Source of the DNA: Pseudobdellovibrionaceae bacterium
GTDB taxonomy: Bacteria > Bdellovibrionota > Bdellovibrionia > Bdellovibrionales > Bdellovibrionaceae
Direction of reading: 5' to 3'
Length of the DNA stretch: 64,000 nucleotides
NCBI GenBank assembly: GCA_019637955.1
Contig: JAHBUS010000011.1
Span: 1-64,000, forward strand
Below are positions 44,477 to 53,950 of the stretch, one piece after another. The notes beneath the pieces are model-generated. The model saw only the letters and a list, made by a program, of their open reading frames with translations. It was not told where the DNA came from and did no database searches. The translations under genes were made by a program, and so were the position numbers. The first letter of the stretch is position 1. Every line of letters starts with the position of its first letter.

Positions 44477-46131
44477 AGAATTTCAGCCGTTTCTCTCTCC
44501 TGATTCTCATCGCTCTTTCGGTGACGTCCGCGGATGCGCAGAACAACCGCAAAAAAGCAAAGCCCGCGGCCAAGCCCAAAGCGGCCGCGCCCGCCGCCAA
44601 TCCGATGATGAGAGCGGTCGAGCGCGCGCAGCAAAAGCAAACCAACCGTGCGGCCGCCCCCCGTCAGCAGTCGCCGACGTCGTACTTGCAACAGCAGCTG
44701 AATCAAGCGCTGGCGCAAGTCCGTGCGGGGCAGTACCAGCAAGCCGCACCCACGCTTTACGGCCTCTCCAGGCGCAAAGAGCTTGAGAGCGAACGTCAGC
44801 AGATCAAGTACATCCTTGGCGTCGCGTTGAGCGAGATGAAGATGTACCAAACGGCCGCGTTCCAGTTCGTCGACGTGATCCGCACCGGCGGTGGCAAGTA
44901 CGTGCGCCAGTCGATCGAGCGGCTTTCGCTCGCGGCTGATGCCTTGGGGGACGACACGCTTTTGAACTACGCGATCTCGAAGGTCCGCATCGACGAGTTC
45001 CCGCAAAATCAGAAAGACGTGGTTTACTACCGCCTGGGCGAGATCAAGCTCCGCAACGGTCAGTTCGGCGAAGCGGCCGAACTGTTCTCGCGCGTGAATG
45101 CGAACAGCCGCTACTCGGCGAACGCCCGCTTCAACCGAGGATTGGCGCTGCTCGAGAGCAACCGCCCGCAAGAAGCGCTCCAGCTCTTCAATTCTCTGCA
45201 TCAGTCGCGCTCGCGGGCTTCGGTGACGGATACGAACCGTGTCGCTTCGCAGATGGCGATCGCGCGAACATACTATCAGATGCAGGATTGGGACAAAGCG
45301 ATGGAGGCCTACCGCGAGATTCCTCGCGATTCGGAGTACTGGCACGATGCCCTGTTCGAGTCGAGCTGGGCGCAGCTGCGTTCGGCCAAATTCCGCTCAA
45401 CTTTGAGCAACCTGCAATCGCTGCACTCGGCCTACTACGAAGACTCGTTCATTCCCGAGAGCTTGCTGGTGCGATCGATCGTCTATCTCTACATCTGTAA
45501 GTTCGACGAGACCGAAAAGACCCTCAATCTCTTTGAAGCGCAGTACGGCCCGGTCCGCACTCAGCTCAGCCGGTTCTTGGAGACAACGCGCGATCCGCTC
45601 GCGTACTTCCAGGAGGTCGAGAGAGCCTACTATATCCGCAAAGACCGCAAGCCCAACCAGGGGCTGCGTCTCCCGTACATGGTTTCGCGCGCGGTTTTGG
45701 ATGAAGGAAACGTCAAGCGGGCTTTCGGTTACCTGAAGGCCCTGAACGACGAAAAAGCCCGCATCGAAGCCCTGCCCACTATTGCGCGTTCGCCCTTGGG
45801 CGTTTACGCGATGAAAGTTTTGGCGAGCCGGTTCAAGAACTCGAAAGTGTCAACCGGCGACTTGGTCCGCGCGCACTTGCTGAACATGCGCAAGAACCTG
45901 AACGACTTCTTCGAACAAGCCAGTTTCGTCCGTTACGAGATGATCAACGGAAAGAAAGAGCTCTTGAAGAAGAAAATCGCGGGCAAAGAATCGCCCAACG
46001 CGCAGATCGACGAGAACGTCGACCGCAAGTTCTACACCCAGAACGGCTTCGAGTACTGGCCCTTCGATGGTGAGTACTGGCTCGATGAAATCGGAAACTA
46101 CCACTATTTAGGCCAACAGAGTTGTGAGTAA
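44473..46131 (+). CDS. Periplasmic TPR protein 1 of the gliding cluster
   Basis: 552 residues. A signal peptide (FSLLILIALSVTSADA) is followed by a Lys/Ala/Pro-rich linker, then tandem TPR helices from about residue 75 (AGQYQQAAPTLYGLS, QMAIARTYYQMQDWDKAMEA). The end is FDGEYWLDEIGNYHY. The gene series of barrels, TPR proteins, FHA/PglI-like protein and TolQ/R-like proteins matches Glt/Agl gliding loci of myxobacteria and Bdellovibrio. Assignment to a single Glt subunit is not possible by eye. Confidence 0.75.
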   Translation: MKNFSRFSLLILIALSVTSADAQNNRKKAKPAAKPKAAAPAANPMMRAVERAQQKQTNRAAAPRQQSPTSYLQQQLNQALAQVRAGQYQQAAPTLYGLSRRKELESERQQIKYILGVALSEMKMYQTAAFQFVDVIRTGGGKYVRQSIERLSLAADALGDDTLLNYAISKVRIDEFPQNQKDVVYYRLGEIKLRNGQFGEAAELFSRVNANSRYSANARFNRGLALLESNRPQEALQLFNSLHQSRSRASVTDTNRVASQMAIARTYYQMQDWDKAMEAYREIPRDSEYWHDALFESSWAQLRSAKFRSTLSNLQSLHSAYYEDSFIPESLLVRSIVYLYICKFDETEKTLNLFEAQYGPVRTQLSRFLETTRDPLAYFQEVERAYYIRKDRKPNQGLRLPYMVSRAVLDEGNVKRAFGYLKALNDEKARIEALPTIARSPLGVYAMKVLASRFKNSKVSTGDLVRAHLLNMRKNLNDFFEQASFVRYEMINGKKELLKKKIAGKESPNAQIDENVDRKFYTQNGFEYWPFDGEYWLDEIGNYHYLGQQSCE

Positions 46132-46134
46132 ACT

Positions 46135-49100
46135 ATGAAGAGATTGGGACTGGTTAGTTTGAGCTTGAGTTTCTTGGCCGCCGCCGCCGTGGCCGCGCCG
46201 GCCAAGAAGAACACGAAGTCTTCGGCGGCGAGCGCGCGCTCTCAGGGTGAGTCGCGCCGTAAAACGGTCGGGGAGATGCTCAAAAGCGCCGATCGCGGTG
46301 CCGGCGTGAATCTGCAAAAAAAGGACACCGAGCTGCCGACGTTCTCGAACAGCCTGTTCGATCAGTCGCAGAAGTCGGCGAACCAGGTGAATCTCTCGCA
46401 GGTCAAGCCTCCGCGCTCGTCGGCCTTCTTTCAAGATCCCAACGACGATAAATCCAAACTCGAGATGATCACGGATCAGCAGATCCAAGAGCTCTACAAA
46501 TTGACGCAGAAATTCAAGACCAGCCCCAACCGCGGCGAACTCTGGCTGCGTTTGGCCGAGCTTTACGTCGAAAAGGCGAGCTTCATCGACTTCCGAAAGC
46601 AGTCGGCTTATGACGTCAAATTGAAGGACTTCCAAGACGGAAAAACCAAGGTGAAGCCCGTCTTGGATCTGCGCGACGCGCACGAATACAATAAAAAAGC
46701 CATTCAGCTCTACGAATGGTTCGCACGCGACTTTCCGAAAGATCCCAAGATGGATCAGGCGCTCTTCTTCCTCGGCTACAACTACTACGAGCTGGGAGAA
46801 ACCAAAAAAGGGACCGCCTTTTACACGCGTTTGACCAAAGAGTATCCCCGCAGCACCTACATCGTCGAATCGAACTTCGCCTTGGCGGAGTACTATTTCG
46901 AAAACGAAAAATGGTCCACGGCGATGGGCTACTACCAAGCGGTGACCCGTCATAAACGCCACCGCCTGTACGCGTTTTCTCTCTACAAAGTGGCTTGGTG
47001 TTATTTCCGTTCGGGTGATTCGCGCAAGGCGCTCGTCACCATGGAGAATCTGATCCGCGAGAGCCGCGAGAATCAGGTCAACAGCGATCGCGACAAGAAG
47101 CAGGTCAGCAAGGTCAAGCTCGAGAACGAGGGCCTTCGCGACATCATCTTGTTCTACTCGGAGATCGGCGATCCCAAAAAAGCTCCCGGTTACTTCCAAG
47201 CGCTCACGGGGTCGGAAGCCAACAATTATCTCGAAAAACTCGCTTACTTCTATGTCGACCGCGGAAACCGCGAAGGCGCGCGCTACCTCTTCAACTACCT
47301 GATCGCGCAGAACACGATTTCGCCCAAGGCTTTCGATTACAAGTACCAGATCGTGAAGGCCTATTCGAACGCCAACAAGACGCGTGAGTTCCGCGAAGAG
47401 CTCTACTCGTGGGTTCGCGATTTCGGGACCGGCAGCAACTGGTACCAAGCCAACAAGGGCAAGGCCGACCTGATGGAAAGCTCGGACAAGCTTCGCGAGC
47501 AGACGCTGCGCACGTGGGTCTTGCAACAGCACCAGACCGCGCAGAACTCGCGCGCTCCCTTCTCGCAGTCCCTCGCCTTTGAAGGTTATAAGCTCTACAT
47601 CGCCGAATTTCCCAAGAATGCGGTGACGCCCGACATGCATTTCTACTTCGGTGAACTCTTGTACGACATGGGCCGCTTCGACGACGCCGGGACTCAGTAC
47701 CGATGGGTCGTGGACAATGGCGCCGGCAGCAAGTTCTACGGCAAGGCGTCCGAGAACACCGTGCTCGCGCTTGAGCGCAACATTCCCAAAGACGAGGAGA
47801 TCTCGGCCCGCGTGGGGAAATCGATCGACCCCGTGTCGCTTGACCCCAAGGTGGACCGCTTCGTTCAGGCCGGGATTTGGTACACGCAGAAGTTTCCGCA
47901 AGGGGAGAAAACTCCCGAAATTCGGTTCCGGATCGGCCGATTGTACTACCAGCACAATCAGTTTGATCAGGCCGTTCCGTACTTCAAAGAAATCATCCAG
48001 AAGTACCCCAAAACCAAGTACGCCGAGTATTCGGCCAACTTGCTGTTGGATATCTTCAACTTGAAGAAAGATTACGCGGGTCTCGAGAAAACCGGAAACG
48101 AACTTCTCTCGGTGCCCTCCATCGCGAACTCTTCGGCCGGTGCGGATATCCGTAACGTTCTGGAGCGCGCGAATTTCAAGAAAGCCCAGGATCTTGAAGG
48201 CACCAAGGACTACGGCAAAAGTGCCGAGATGTTCGAAAACTTCGCCCGTCAGAATCCCAAGTCGGACCTGGCGGTCACCGCGATGTTCAACTCCGCGATC
48301 AATTACGAGCGCGCGGGTCAAACCAACAAGGCGTTGGCTTCGCATGCGGTCGTCTTGAAGTCCGACGATAAAAAGGCCGAGCCTCTCAAAACGAAATCGC
48401 GCCGGATCATCGCTAAGCTGTATCAAGATTCGGGTCAGCTCGAAGAGGCCGCGAAAGCGTTTGAAGACTCGGCGAAAGAAGCGGGCAACGATCCGCTGGC
48501 GCCGAACTTGTACTTCAATGCCGCGGTTTTGGATGAGGCCCTGGGTAAAAACAACAGCGCGATCCAAAACTACGACACTTACTACCAGAAATCGAAACGC
48601 TCCGAGCGTAGCGAAGCCATCTACTCCATCGCGACCTTGCACCGCAAAGCGAACCGATTGTCCGCGGCCATCGATAAGTACAAGGACTACGTGAACATGG
48701 GCGGCGGAACACAAGAAAAGAACGTCGAGAGCGCGCACTGGGTTTACGATCTTTCAAAAAAGGTTCGACGCTCGAGTGAAGCCGAAGAGTGGAAGCGCAA
48801 GACGCTCGGCCTGCAAGCTCGCTACGCACCTAACAAAAAAGGTGTGGGAGCGAAATACGCGGCCCAGATAAAAATGGAAGACGCGGCCGAAACCTTCAAG
48901 GAGTTCAAACGTATCAACCTGAACAACGTGCAGAAGCTGAAGCTTCTCTCGGACTTGAAGATTTCGCAGCTGACCAAGCTCAACACGCAGCTCGCCGAGG
49001 TGATCAAGTACGATTCTCCCGAAGAGATCGTGGGCGCACTGAAAATGTTGGGAGAGGCGAATCTTTTGATGGGCGAGTCGTTCGTCAATGCGCCGCTGCC

Positions 49101-49347
49101 TCCGGAACTCAAGCTGCCGGAAGAGGTCGCTCAGTATAAAGCGGGCGTCGCGAAAATCGCGGAGCCGTTCTTCGCGAAAGCAAAGGAGATCCTCAAGTCG
49201 GCGGTCGATCGCGGCAATGAGTTCGAGGTCTACGGGCCTGAGTATCACCAAGCGCGCGCCATGGTCGTTCGCTTGGATCCGAAGATTTTCTATGACGGGG
49301 GCGAAGAGGCGATTCAGGTTCGCCAGCCCAATTGGATGGGATTATGA
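46135..49347 (+). CDS. Large periplasmic TPR protein 2 of the gliding cluster
   Basis: 1070 residues. It has a signal peptide (LVSLSLSFLAAAAVAA), a basic linker and then at least ten TPR-like units, such as ALFFLGYNYYELGETKKGTAF, SNFALAEYYFENEKWSTAMGY and ALYQ-type helices to the C-terminus. The size and place recall the large TPR proteins of the myxobacterial gliding loci (AgmK/GltI type). TPR arrays act as scaffolds across the periplasm. It starts four bases after the preceding stop. Confidence 0.75.
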   Translation: MKRLGLVSLSLSFLAAAAVAAPAKKNTKSSAASARSQGESRRKTVGEMLKSADRGAGVNLQKKDTELPTFSNSLFDQSQKSANQVNLSQVKPPRSSAFFQDPNDDKSKLEMITDQQIQELYKLTQKFKTSPNRGELWLRLAELYVEKASFIDFRKQSAYDVKLKDFQDGKTKVKPVLDLRDAHEYNKKAIQLYEWFARDFPKDPKMDQALFFLGYNYYELGETKKGTAFYTRLTKEYPRSTYIVESNFALAEYYFENEKWSTAMGYYQAVTRHKRHRLYAFSLYKVAWCYFRSGDSRKALVTMENLIRESRENQVNSDRDKKQVSKVKLENEGLRDIILFYSEIGDPKKAPGYFQALTGSEANNYLEKLAYFYVDRGNREGARYLFNYLIAQNTISPKAFDYKYQIVKAYSNANKTREFREELYSWVRDFGTGSNWYQANKGKADLMESSDKLREQTLRTWVLQQHQTAQNSRAPFSQSLAFEGYKLYIAEFPKNAVTPDMHFYFGELLYDMGRFDDAGTQYRWVVDNGAGSKFYGKASENTVLALERNIPKDEEISARVGKSIDPVSLDPKVDRFVQAGIWYTQKFPQGEKTPEIRFRIGRLYYQHNQFDQAVPYFKEIIQKYPKTKYAEYSANLLLDIFNLKKDYAGLEKTGNELLSVPSIANSSAGADIRNVLERANFKKAQDLEGTKDYGKSAEMFENFARQNPKSDLAVTAMFNSAINYERAGQTNKALASHAVVLKSDDKKAEPLKTKSRRIIAKLYQDSGQLEEAAKAFEDSAKEAGNDPLAPNLYFNAAVLDEALGKNNSAIQNYDTYYQKSKRSERSEAIYSIATLHRKANRLSAAIDKYKDYVNMGGGTQEKNVESAHWVYDLSKKVRRSSEAEEWKRKTLGLQARYAPNKKGVGAKYAAQIKMEDAAETFKEFKRINLNNVQKLKLLSDLKISQLTKLNTQLAEVIKYDSPEEIVGALKMLGEANLLMGESFVNAPLPPELKLPEEVAQYKAGVAKIAEPFFAKAKEILKSAVDRGNEFEVYGPEYHQARAMVVRLDPKIFYDGGEEAIQVRQPNWMGL

Positions 49348-50225
49348 TGAACATCGATTTCAAACACTCGCTGAAAGGGGCCGCGGCCCTGCTGGCTCTG
49401 TCGGCATTCCTGGTTTCTTGCGGCTCGAGCACGAAGAAAGAAGAGTCTTCGGACGGCTTGGACTACGATTCATCAGCGATGCAGGAGCCGGCGGCCACGA
49501 CCAAGCCCATCGACTCGGGCGTCGAGAAGGTGCCCGAGGTCAAACGTGAGACGCCTAAAGATGCGTACGGTCCCTTGATCGACGCTTACAAGAATCAGAA
49601 TGACGAGGGGATTTACCGCGCCTCGGTTTCGATTTTGTCGAACAACCCGAACGACGCCAAAGCGCTCAACGCCTTGGGGCTCTATCACTACCGCAAGGGC
49701 CGCTTCTTGGCCTCACGCTACTTCTTTAGCCGTGCACAGGCGCAAAACCCGCGCGCCAGCGAGCTGCACAACAACCAAGGGCTCGTGTCTTTGGCACTGG
49801 GTGAACAGCGCGAAGCCATCCGGTCTTTCAAAAAGGCGCTGGAGCTGAACCCGAATGACGGCTTGGCAGCCGCAAACCTAGGCTCGATCTACGTCCAGGA
49901 GAAGGATTACTACAAAGCGATCTTCCCGCTCGAAGTTGCCGTCAAAAAAGGCATGCGCGAGAGCCGAACGCTCACGAATTACGCGATCGCGTGCGTGGGG
50001 ACCGGCAAGTACGATGTCGCGAAATCCTCTCTGGAAGAGGCGCTCAAGCAAAACTCGAACAACAAAGAAGCGCTGTTTGCGCTGTCGAATCTGTTGATCG
50101 CGCATATGAAACAATATCCTGAAGGGCTCGAGCATCTGAACCGGCTCAAGTTCTTAGGTCCAGCTCAAGAGATGAGAAATCGTATGAATACCTTGGAAAA
50201 CGAAGCAAAAGCTGGAATACAATAA
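49347..50225 (+). CDS. TPR lipoprotein, GltE/AglT-like
   Basis: 292 residues from ATG 49347 (ATG 49344 is also possible; GGATGGGA upstream). The lipobox is LSAFLVSCG. An acidic linker precedes four or five TPR units (ALNALGLYHYRKGRFLASRY, LHNNQGLVSLALGEQREAIR, LAAANLGSIYVQEKDYYKAI). AglT/GltE of Myxococcus is a TPR lipoprotein of the gliding complex, and this gene occupies the same kind of position. It overlaps the preceding stop. Confidence 0.78.
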   Translation: MNIDFKHSLKGAAALLALSAFLVSCGSSTKKEESSDGLDYDSSAMQEPAATTKPIDSGVEKVPEVKRETPKDAYGPLIDAYKNQNDEGIYRASVSILSNNPNDAKALNALGLYHYRKGRFLASRYFFSRAQAQNPRASELHNNQGLVSLALGEQREAIRSFKKALELNPNDGLAAANLGSIYVQEKDYYKAIFPLEVAVKKGMRESRTLTNYAIACVGTGKYDVAKSSLEEALKQNSNNKEALFALSNLLIAHMKQYPEGLEHLNRLKFLGPAQEMRNRMNTLENEAKAGIQ

Positions 50226-50247
50226 GGAAAGGCCAAGGAACGGCAAC

Positions 50248-50631
50248 ATGAATTTTCAACTTTGTTTGGACATCATCGCCCCGAAGGGGCGACTTGCAAT
50301 CGATGTACAGAAAGTACGTCAAGTTTTGCACACAGTGATGCTCGCCATCGCGGCGTTCACTGTTTTTGCATTGGTCAGCACCGCGCGCGCGCAAACTCCC
50401 ACGACGACCACGGCCACTTCGAACGCCACCGTCGTTAGCAAAAAAGAACGCAAGACGTCCCTGAACTTCGAAGACGAATTGGTCGAAGGTGCCACGACCA
50501 AGCCTGAACTGTTCTATCTCTTCCAGAAGAAAAACTTCAACTACAAGCGGCTCATCCGCTTGCGCGAGAACTTTCTTCCCGAGATGAGAAAGACATCTGA
50601 GGACATTAGCCGCGCTCGGAGTTCAAATTGA
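50248..50631 (+). CDS. Small secreted protein, CglF/GltF-like
   Basis: 127 residues from ATG 50248 (AAGGAA upstream). A long N-terminal region ends in a signal-like segment (LAIAAFTVFALVSTARAQ). The mature part is short: a Thr-rich spacer, then SLNFEDELVEGATTKPELFY and YKRLIRLRENFLPEM. This NFEDE...RLIRLR pattern recalls small gliding proteins of the CglF group encoded next to PglI/AgmX genes; the match is from memory and needs a profile search. It overlaps the next gene. Confidence 0.6.
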   Translation: MNFQLCLDIIAPKGRLAIDVQKVRQVLHTVMLAIAAFTVFALVSTARAQTPTTTTATSNATVVSKKERKTSLNFEDELVEGATTKPELFYLFQKKNFNYKRLIRLRENFLPEMRKTSEDISRARSSN

Positions 50632-52766
50632 AAACCCCTGTGATCCTTCGCATCTTTAAAAACGGGCAGCTGGCCGAGGTCAAACAATTTGACTCGGATC
50701 AAATCATCATCGGTCAAAACGCCGATGTTCAAGTCGACCTGAAAGACGATGCGGTCGCGCCGATCCACTGTTTGATCGAACTGCGCGATTCGGGATACTA
50801 CGTTTGCGACCTCGGTTCTCAGTCCGGCACTTATAAAAACGGCAAGCAAGTTCTTGATGAGCCGCTCTCTTCGGGCGATGCCATCGTGATCGGTCCGTTC
50901 TCGATTCAATTCTTTATCGGCGTTCCCAAACCCAAGGCGCCCCCGGCCATGACCGTGGCTCCGGCCGCCGCGCCGCCGGTGGCTGCTGAGCCCGAGGCTC
51001 CCGCTCCCAAAGTGCAGCCGCCCGCGCCTCCGCCGCAAATGCCCAAGTCGGCTCCCGCGGCGTCGGTCCCGGCCGCCGCGCCTCAGGCCCCCAAGTCAAA
51101 GGCCGTGGTGCCTCCGTCGCCCGCCGCTCCGCAAGCGCCCAAGCTTCCGGATCAGCCCGAGCGCCGGCAATCGGTTCGTTCAACGGGCGAACCGATGCCT
51201 CGTAAAAAGAAAAAAGGGAAGAAGACCTTCGCTCCCGCGAGCGAGATCTCGGATTTGCGCGACTACCTGAAACCCACCAAAGGGAACCACATCGAAGTGA
51301 TCGTGGCTTGGCAGGAGCGTGTTCTCGAGACGTATCACTTCGGTCCTTCGCAAAAAGTCGTCAAGGCCGGTCCTTCCCGCAAGCTGGACGTCTTTGTTCC
51401 CGTGGTCTTCATGGGGTCCGCAGGTCCCCTGATTCATTTGAATCAAGGACAAGCGCAGGTCATGGCCGGCGCCAATGTGGATGTCGAGACCATCACCACC
51501 GCTCAGCAATTTTCTCTCGACGATTTGATCCGCTCGGGAAAGGCCAACAAGTCCGGCAACGGCCACTCGGTGCGCCTGGACCAAGGCGACCTCGTTTGCC
51601 TCTCGTACGGCGAAGAGGGTCAGCTCCAGATTTTTATCCGCTTCGTGCCCGCAGCTCCCGTTCCCGCGTTGACCGGTCTGCTGGATCTGACGGGCTCAGA
51701 ACTGACGGGAATGATCGTGTCGGTGGTTTTGGTTTCGCTGCTCGCTCTTTACATGAGCGTGTACGCGCCCCAAGACAAAGCCGCCGATAAACCTGAAGAT
51801 CAGGTTCGCCTGGCGCAATTCGTTTACAATAAACCGGCCTCGACGCCGACCCCGGTGCCCACGCCCGAGCCGGTTCAAACACCGCCTCCCGTCGTGAAAG
51901 CACCGACTCCCGCGCCCACGCCCGAACCTAAAAAAGTTCAGGTCACCGACAAGCAGCAGGAGCAGAAAAAAGTCGGCAAAAAAGAGTCGACCGCGGCGAC
52001 GACCGAGCGTCCTGCCGCCAAGGCCGCCGAAGTTCGCCCGAAGCCGACCAAGCTGGATCGTCCCAAGAAATTCACATCCACCAAGCAGGGTGGCGCGGTG
52101 AAAATGGGCGAGACCGCGGGCGCCAATGCTCAGTCCGCCAACGACGTTTCCAAAACGGGTCTCTTGAGCGCCTTCGGCAGCGGCGGAAACCGCACCAAGC
52201 TCGATCAAGCTTATTCCGGTTCGGGCGAGCTGCTCGGGATGGCCGACAAGGCGACCGGAACTTCGGGCCAGAATGAAAACCGCGCGGGCGACGACATCGG
52301 ATCGAAATTCAAAGATTCGGGCGCCGGCGGCAAAGGCACCGCGACCCAAGGGATCGCGGGCGTCGGCACCAAGGGGAAAGGTTCGGGTCAATACGGCTAC
52401 GGCGGCGTTGGATTCGGCGGCAAAGGCAACGTCGCGATCGATGCGGGCGGAACCGATGCCGAGTTCGTCGGCACGATCGACAAAGAAGCGGTTCGCCGCG
52501 TGATCCGTTCGATCCTGTCGCAAATCAAGTCGTGTTACGAGCGCCAGTTGCGCAGCAACTCGGGCCTCGAAGGTAAAGTCGTGATTCAGTTCGAGATCGA
52601 AGAGCAGGGCCGTGTCCGCGTCGCCAAGACGAAGACCACGTCTCTGAGCGATGCGACCGTTGAATCATGCGTCGCCTCGCGCATCAAGGAGCAGCGGTTC
52701 CCCGAACCGCCTCCGGGAACCATCGCGGTGGTCGACTATCCGTTCGTATTTGGAGCACAAAGATAA
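50628..52766 (+). CDS. FHA protein with AgmX/PglI C-terminal domain (GltG-like)
   Basis: 712 residues from TTG 50628, CGGAG upstream. It has an N-terminal FHA domain (about 10-95; ADVQVDLKDDAVAPIHCLIE), a Pro/Ala-rich linker, a second beta-rich domain (about 220-345), one transmembrane helix (about 358-381), a Pro/Lys-rich periplasmic spacer with Gly-rich repeats, and the AgmX/PglI C-terminal domain (about 615-712), whose two Cys (636 and 681) are typical of the family. It likely links the cytoplasmic side to the outer envelope, like TonB, and is powered by the TolQ/R-like proteins that follow. Confidence 0.85.
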   Translation: MKTPVILRIFKNGQLAEVKQFDSDQIIIGQNADVQVDLKDDAVAPIHCLIELRDSGYYVCDLGSQSGTYKNGKQVLDEPLSSGDAIVIGPFSIQFFIGVPKPKAPPAMTVAPAAAPPVAAEPEAPAPKVQPPAPPPQMPKSAPAASVPAAAPQAPKSKAVVPPSPAAPQAPKLPDQPERRQSVRSTGEPMPRKKKKGKKTFAPASEISDLRDYLKPTKGNHIEVIVAWQERVLETYHFGPSQKVVKAGPSRKLDVFVPVVFMGSAGPLIHLNQGQAQVMAGANVDVETITTAQQFSLDDLIRSGKANKSGNGHSVRLDQGDLVCLSYGEEGQLQIFIRFVPAAPVPALTGLLDLTGSELTGMIVSVVLVSLLALYMSVYAPQDKAADKPEDQVRLAQFVYNKPASTPTPVPTPEPVQTPPPVVKAPTPAPTPEPKKVQVTDKQQEQKKVGKKESTAATTERPAAKAAEVRPKPTKLDRPKKFTSTKQGGAVKMGETAGANAQSANDVSKTGLLSAFGSGGNRTKLDQAYSGSGELLGMADKATGTSGQNENRAGDDIGSKFKDSGAGGKGTATQGIAGVGTKGKGSGQYGYGGVGFGGKGNVAIDAGGTDAEFVGTIDKEAVRRVIRSILSQIKSCYERQLRSNSGLEGKVVIQFEIEEQGRVRVAKTKTTSLSDATVESCVASRIKEQRFPEPPPGTIAVVDYPFVFGAQR

Positions 52767-52807
52767 GAACTTACGCTCATCGTTAGAGCGCACTAGGAGG
52801 AGAGTAC

Positions 52808-53464
52808 GTGGACAATACAGTAGAAATGCCTTTCTTGCAGAGGGCCTTTATCGAGGGCGGCCCGGTGATGTACATCATCTTGTTCATCGCCATCGTGACG
52901 GTTCTTTTGATCGTCGAGCGTTTGCTCGCACTCAAAAATCTCACGGTCGATAAAAAAGAATTCACCGACAATTTGTTCGGCATGGTTCTGCGCGGTGACG
53001 TGCGCCAGGCGATCGCGTTTTGCGATGCCCGTCCGACGCCTTTGTCGAACACCGTCAAAGCGGGTCTCGTTCAAGCCATGAACAAGCGCCCCGATGAAGA
53101 AATCCAAGTCGCGATGGACGCGGCGGTCTTGCGTGAAAATCCCCGGCTCGAAGGTTGGACCTCGTTCCTCGCGGTCACCGGTAACGTCGCGGTTCTCGCG
53201 GGTCTGCTCGGTACGATCGTGGGTATGATCCAGTCGTTCCGCGCGGTTTCGGCGGCGGATCCGGCGCAAAAAGCGGAAGAGCTCTCAAAGGGTATCTCGC
53301 ACGCCTTGAATTGTACGGCGTTTGGTCTGTTGGTCGCGATCGTGTCGATCGTCGCTTACGGGTACTTCCAGCTCCGTATTCAGCGCGCTGAAAATGAAGT
53401 CATTGAATCTTCCATGAACCTCTTGAACCTCGTCGCTTCGAATCGCGACAAGATGAAAGAGTAG
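52808..53464 (+). CDS. TolQ/ExbB/MotA-type proton channel, AglR-like
   Basis: 218 residues from GTG 52808 with AGGAGG at 52796-52801. Three transmembrane helices are seen: MYIILFIAIVTVLLIVERLL near the start, and GLLGTIVGMIQSFRAV and CTAFGLLVAIVSIVAYGY in the second half. This is the ExbB/TolQ pattern. With the next two genes it forms a motor of one TolQ-type and two TolR-type subunits, the same count as AglR-AglQ-AglS in Myxococcus, where the complex uses the proton gradient to drive gliding. Confidence 0.85.
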   Translation: MDNTVEMPFLQRAFIEGGPVMYIILFIAIVTVLLIVERLLALKNLTVDKKEFTDNLFGMVLRGDVRQAIAFCDARPTPLSNTVKAGLVQAMNKRPDEEIQVAMDAAVLRENPRLEGWTSFLAVTGNVAVLAGLLGTIVGMIQSFRAVSAADPAQKAEELSKGISHALNCTAFGLLVAIVSIVAYGYFQLRIQRAENEVIESSMNLLNLVASNRDKMKE

Positions 53465-53476
53465 TCGGAGTCACAG

Positions 53477-53950
53477 ATGTCAGAAGTTCAAGAGTCCGGT
53501 GGCGGTCGTAAGAAGAATTTTGAACCGAACTTGGTTCCGTTCATCGACTTGATGAGCGTGCTCATCACGTTTCTTCTGATCACCGCGGTTTGGACTCAGG
53601 TTTCGATGATTCAAATTGGAACCTCGATCTACGGCAAAAAAGCTGAGAACTCTCCTCCTCCTCCGGTTCCTCAGCAAGCCGACGTCGTGCTGAAACTCGA
53701 CATCCGTGCCACTTCGTACGTGCTCACGGTGGCCAAGCAGGTCATCAACTTGCCGATGCAAAACGGCGAGTATGATGATGCCGGCCTGGTCGCCCAGTTG
53801 CAGAAAGCCAAGCAGCTCTACCCCGCTAAAAACGACGGCGCGATCGCCATGTCGGACGAGCTCCCTTATGAGCGTCTGATCAAGGGCATGGACGCATTTC
53901 TCGAGAGCGGATTTCCGCAAATTTCCGTTCTCACAGGAGGGCCGAACTAA
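53477..53950 (+). CDS. TolR/ExbD-type protein 1, AglQ/AglS-like
   Basis: 157 residues. A cytoplasmic start is followed by one transmembrane helix with the proton-carrying Asp (PNLVPFIDLMSVLITFLLIT) and a periplasmic domain with the ExbD pattern (DVVLKLDIRATSYVLTV, AIAMSDELPYERLIKGMDAF). It starts 12 bases after the channel gene and shares one base with the next gene. It should bind the channel and gate proton flow. Confidence 0.83.
   Translation: MSEVQESGGGRKKNFEPNLVPFIDLMSVLITFLLITAVWTQVSMIQIGTSIYGKKAENSPPPPVPQQADVVLKLDIRATSYVLTVAKQVINLPMQNGEYDDAGLVAQLQKAKQLYPAKNDGAIAMSDELPYERLIKGMDAFLESGFPQISVLTGGPN

Noticed and set aside
46108-48738. 876-codon open frame on the minus strand
   Set aside because: It lies antisense to a clear TPR protein gene; GC-rich third positions keep the opposite strand open. 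It has no domain, and its Arg/Leu/Phe composition is typical of such shadows. The same applies to long antisense frames at 7542-9248, 11108-13285 and 37557-39266.
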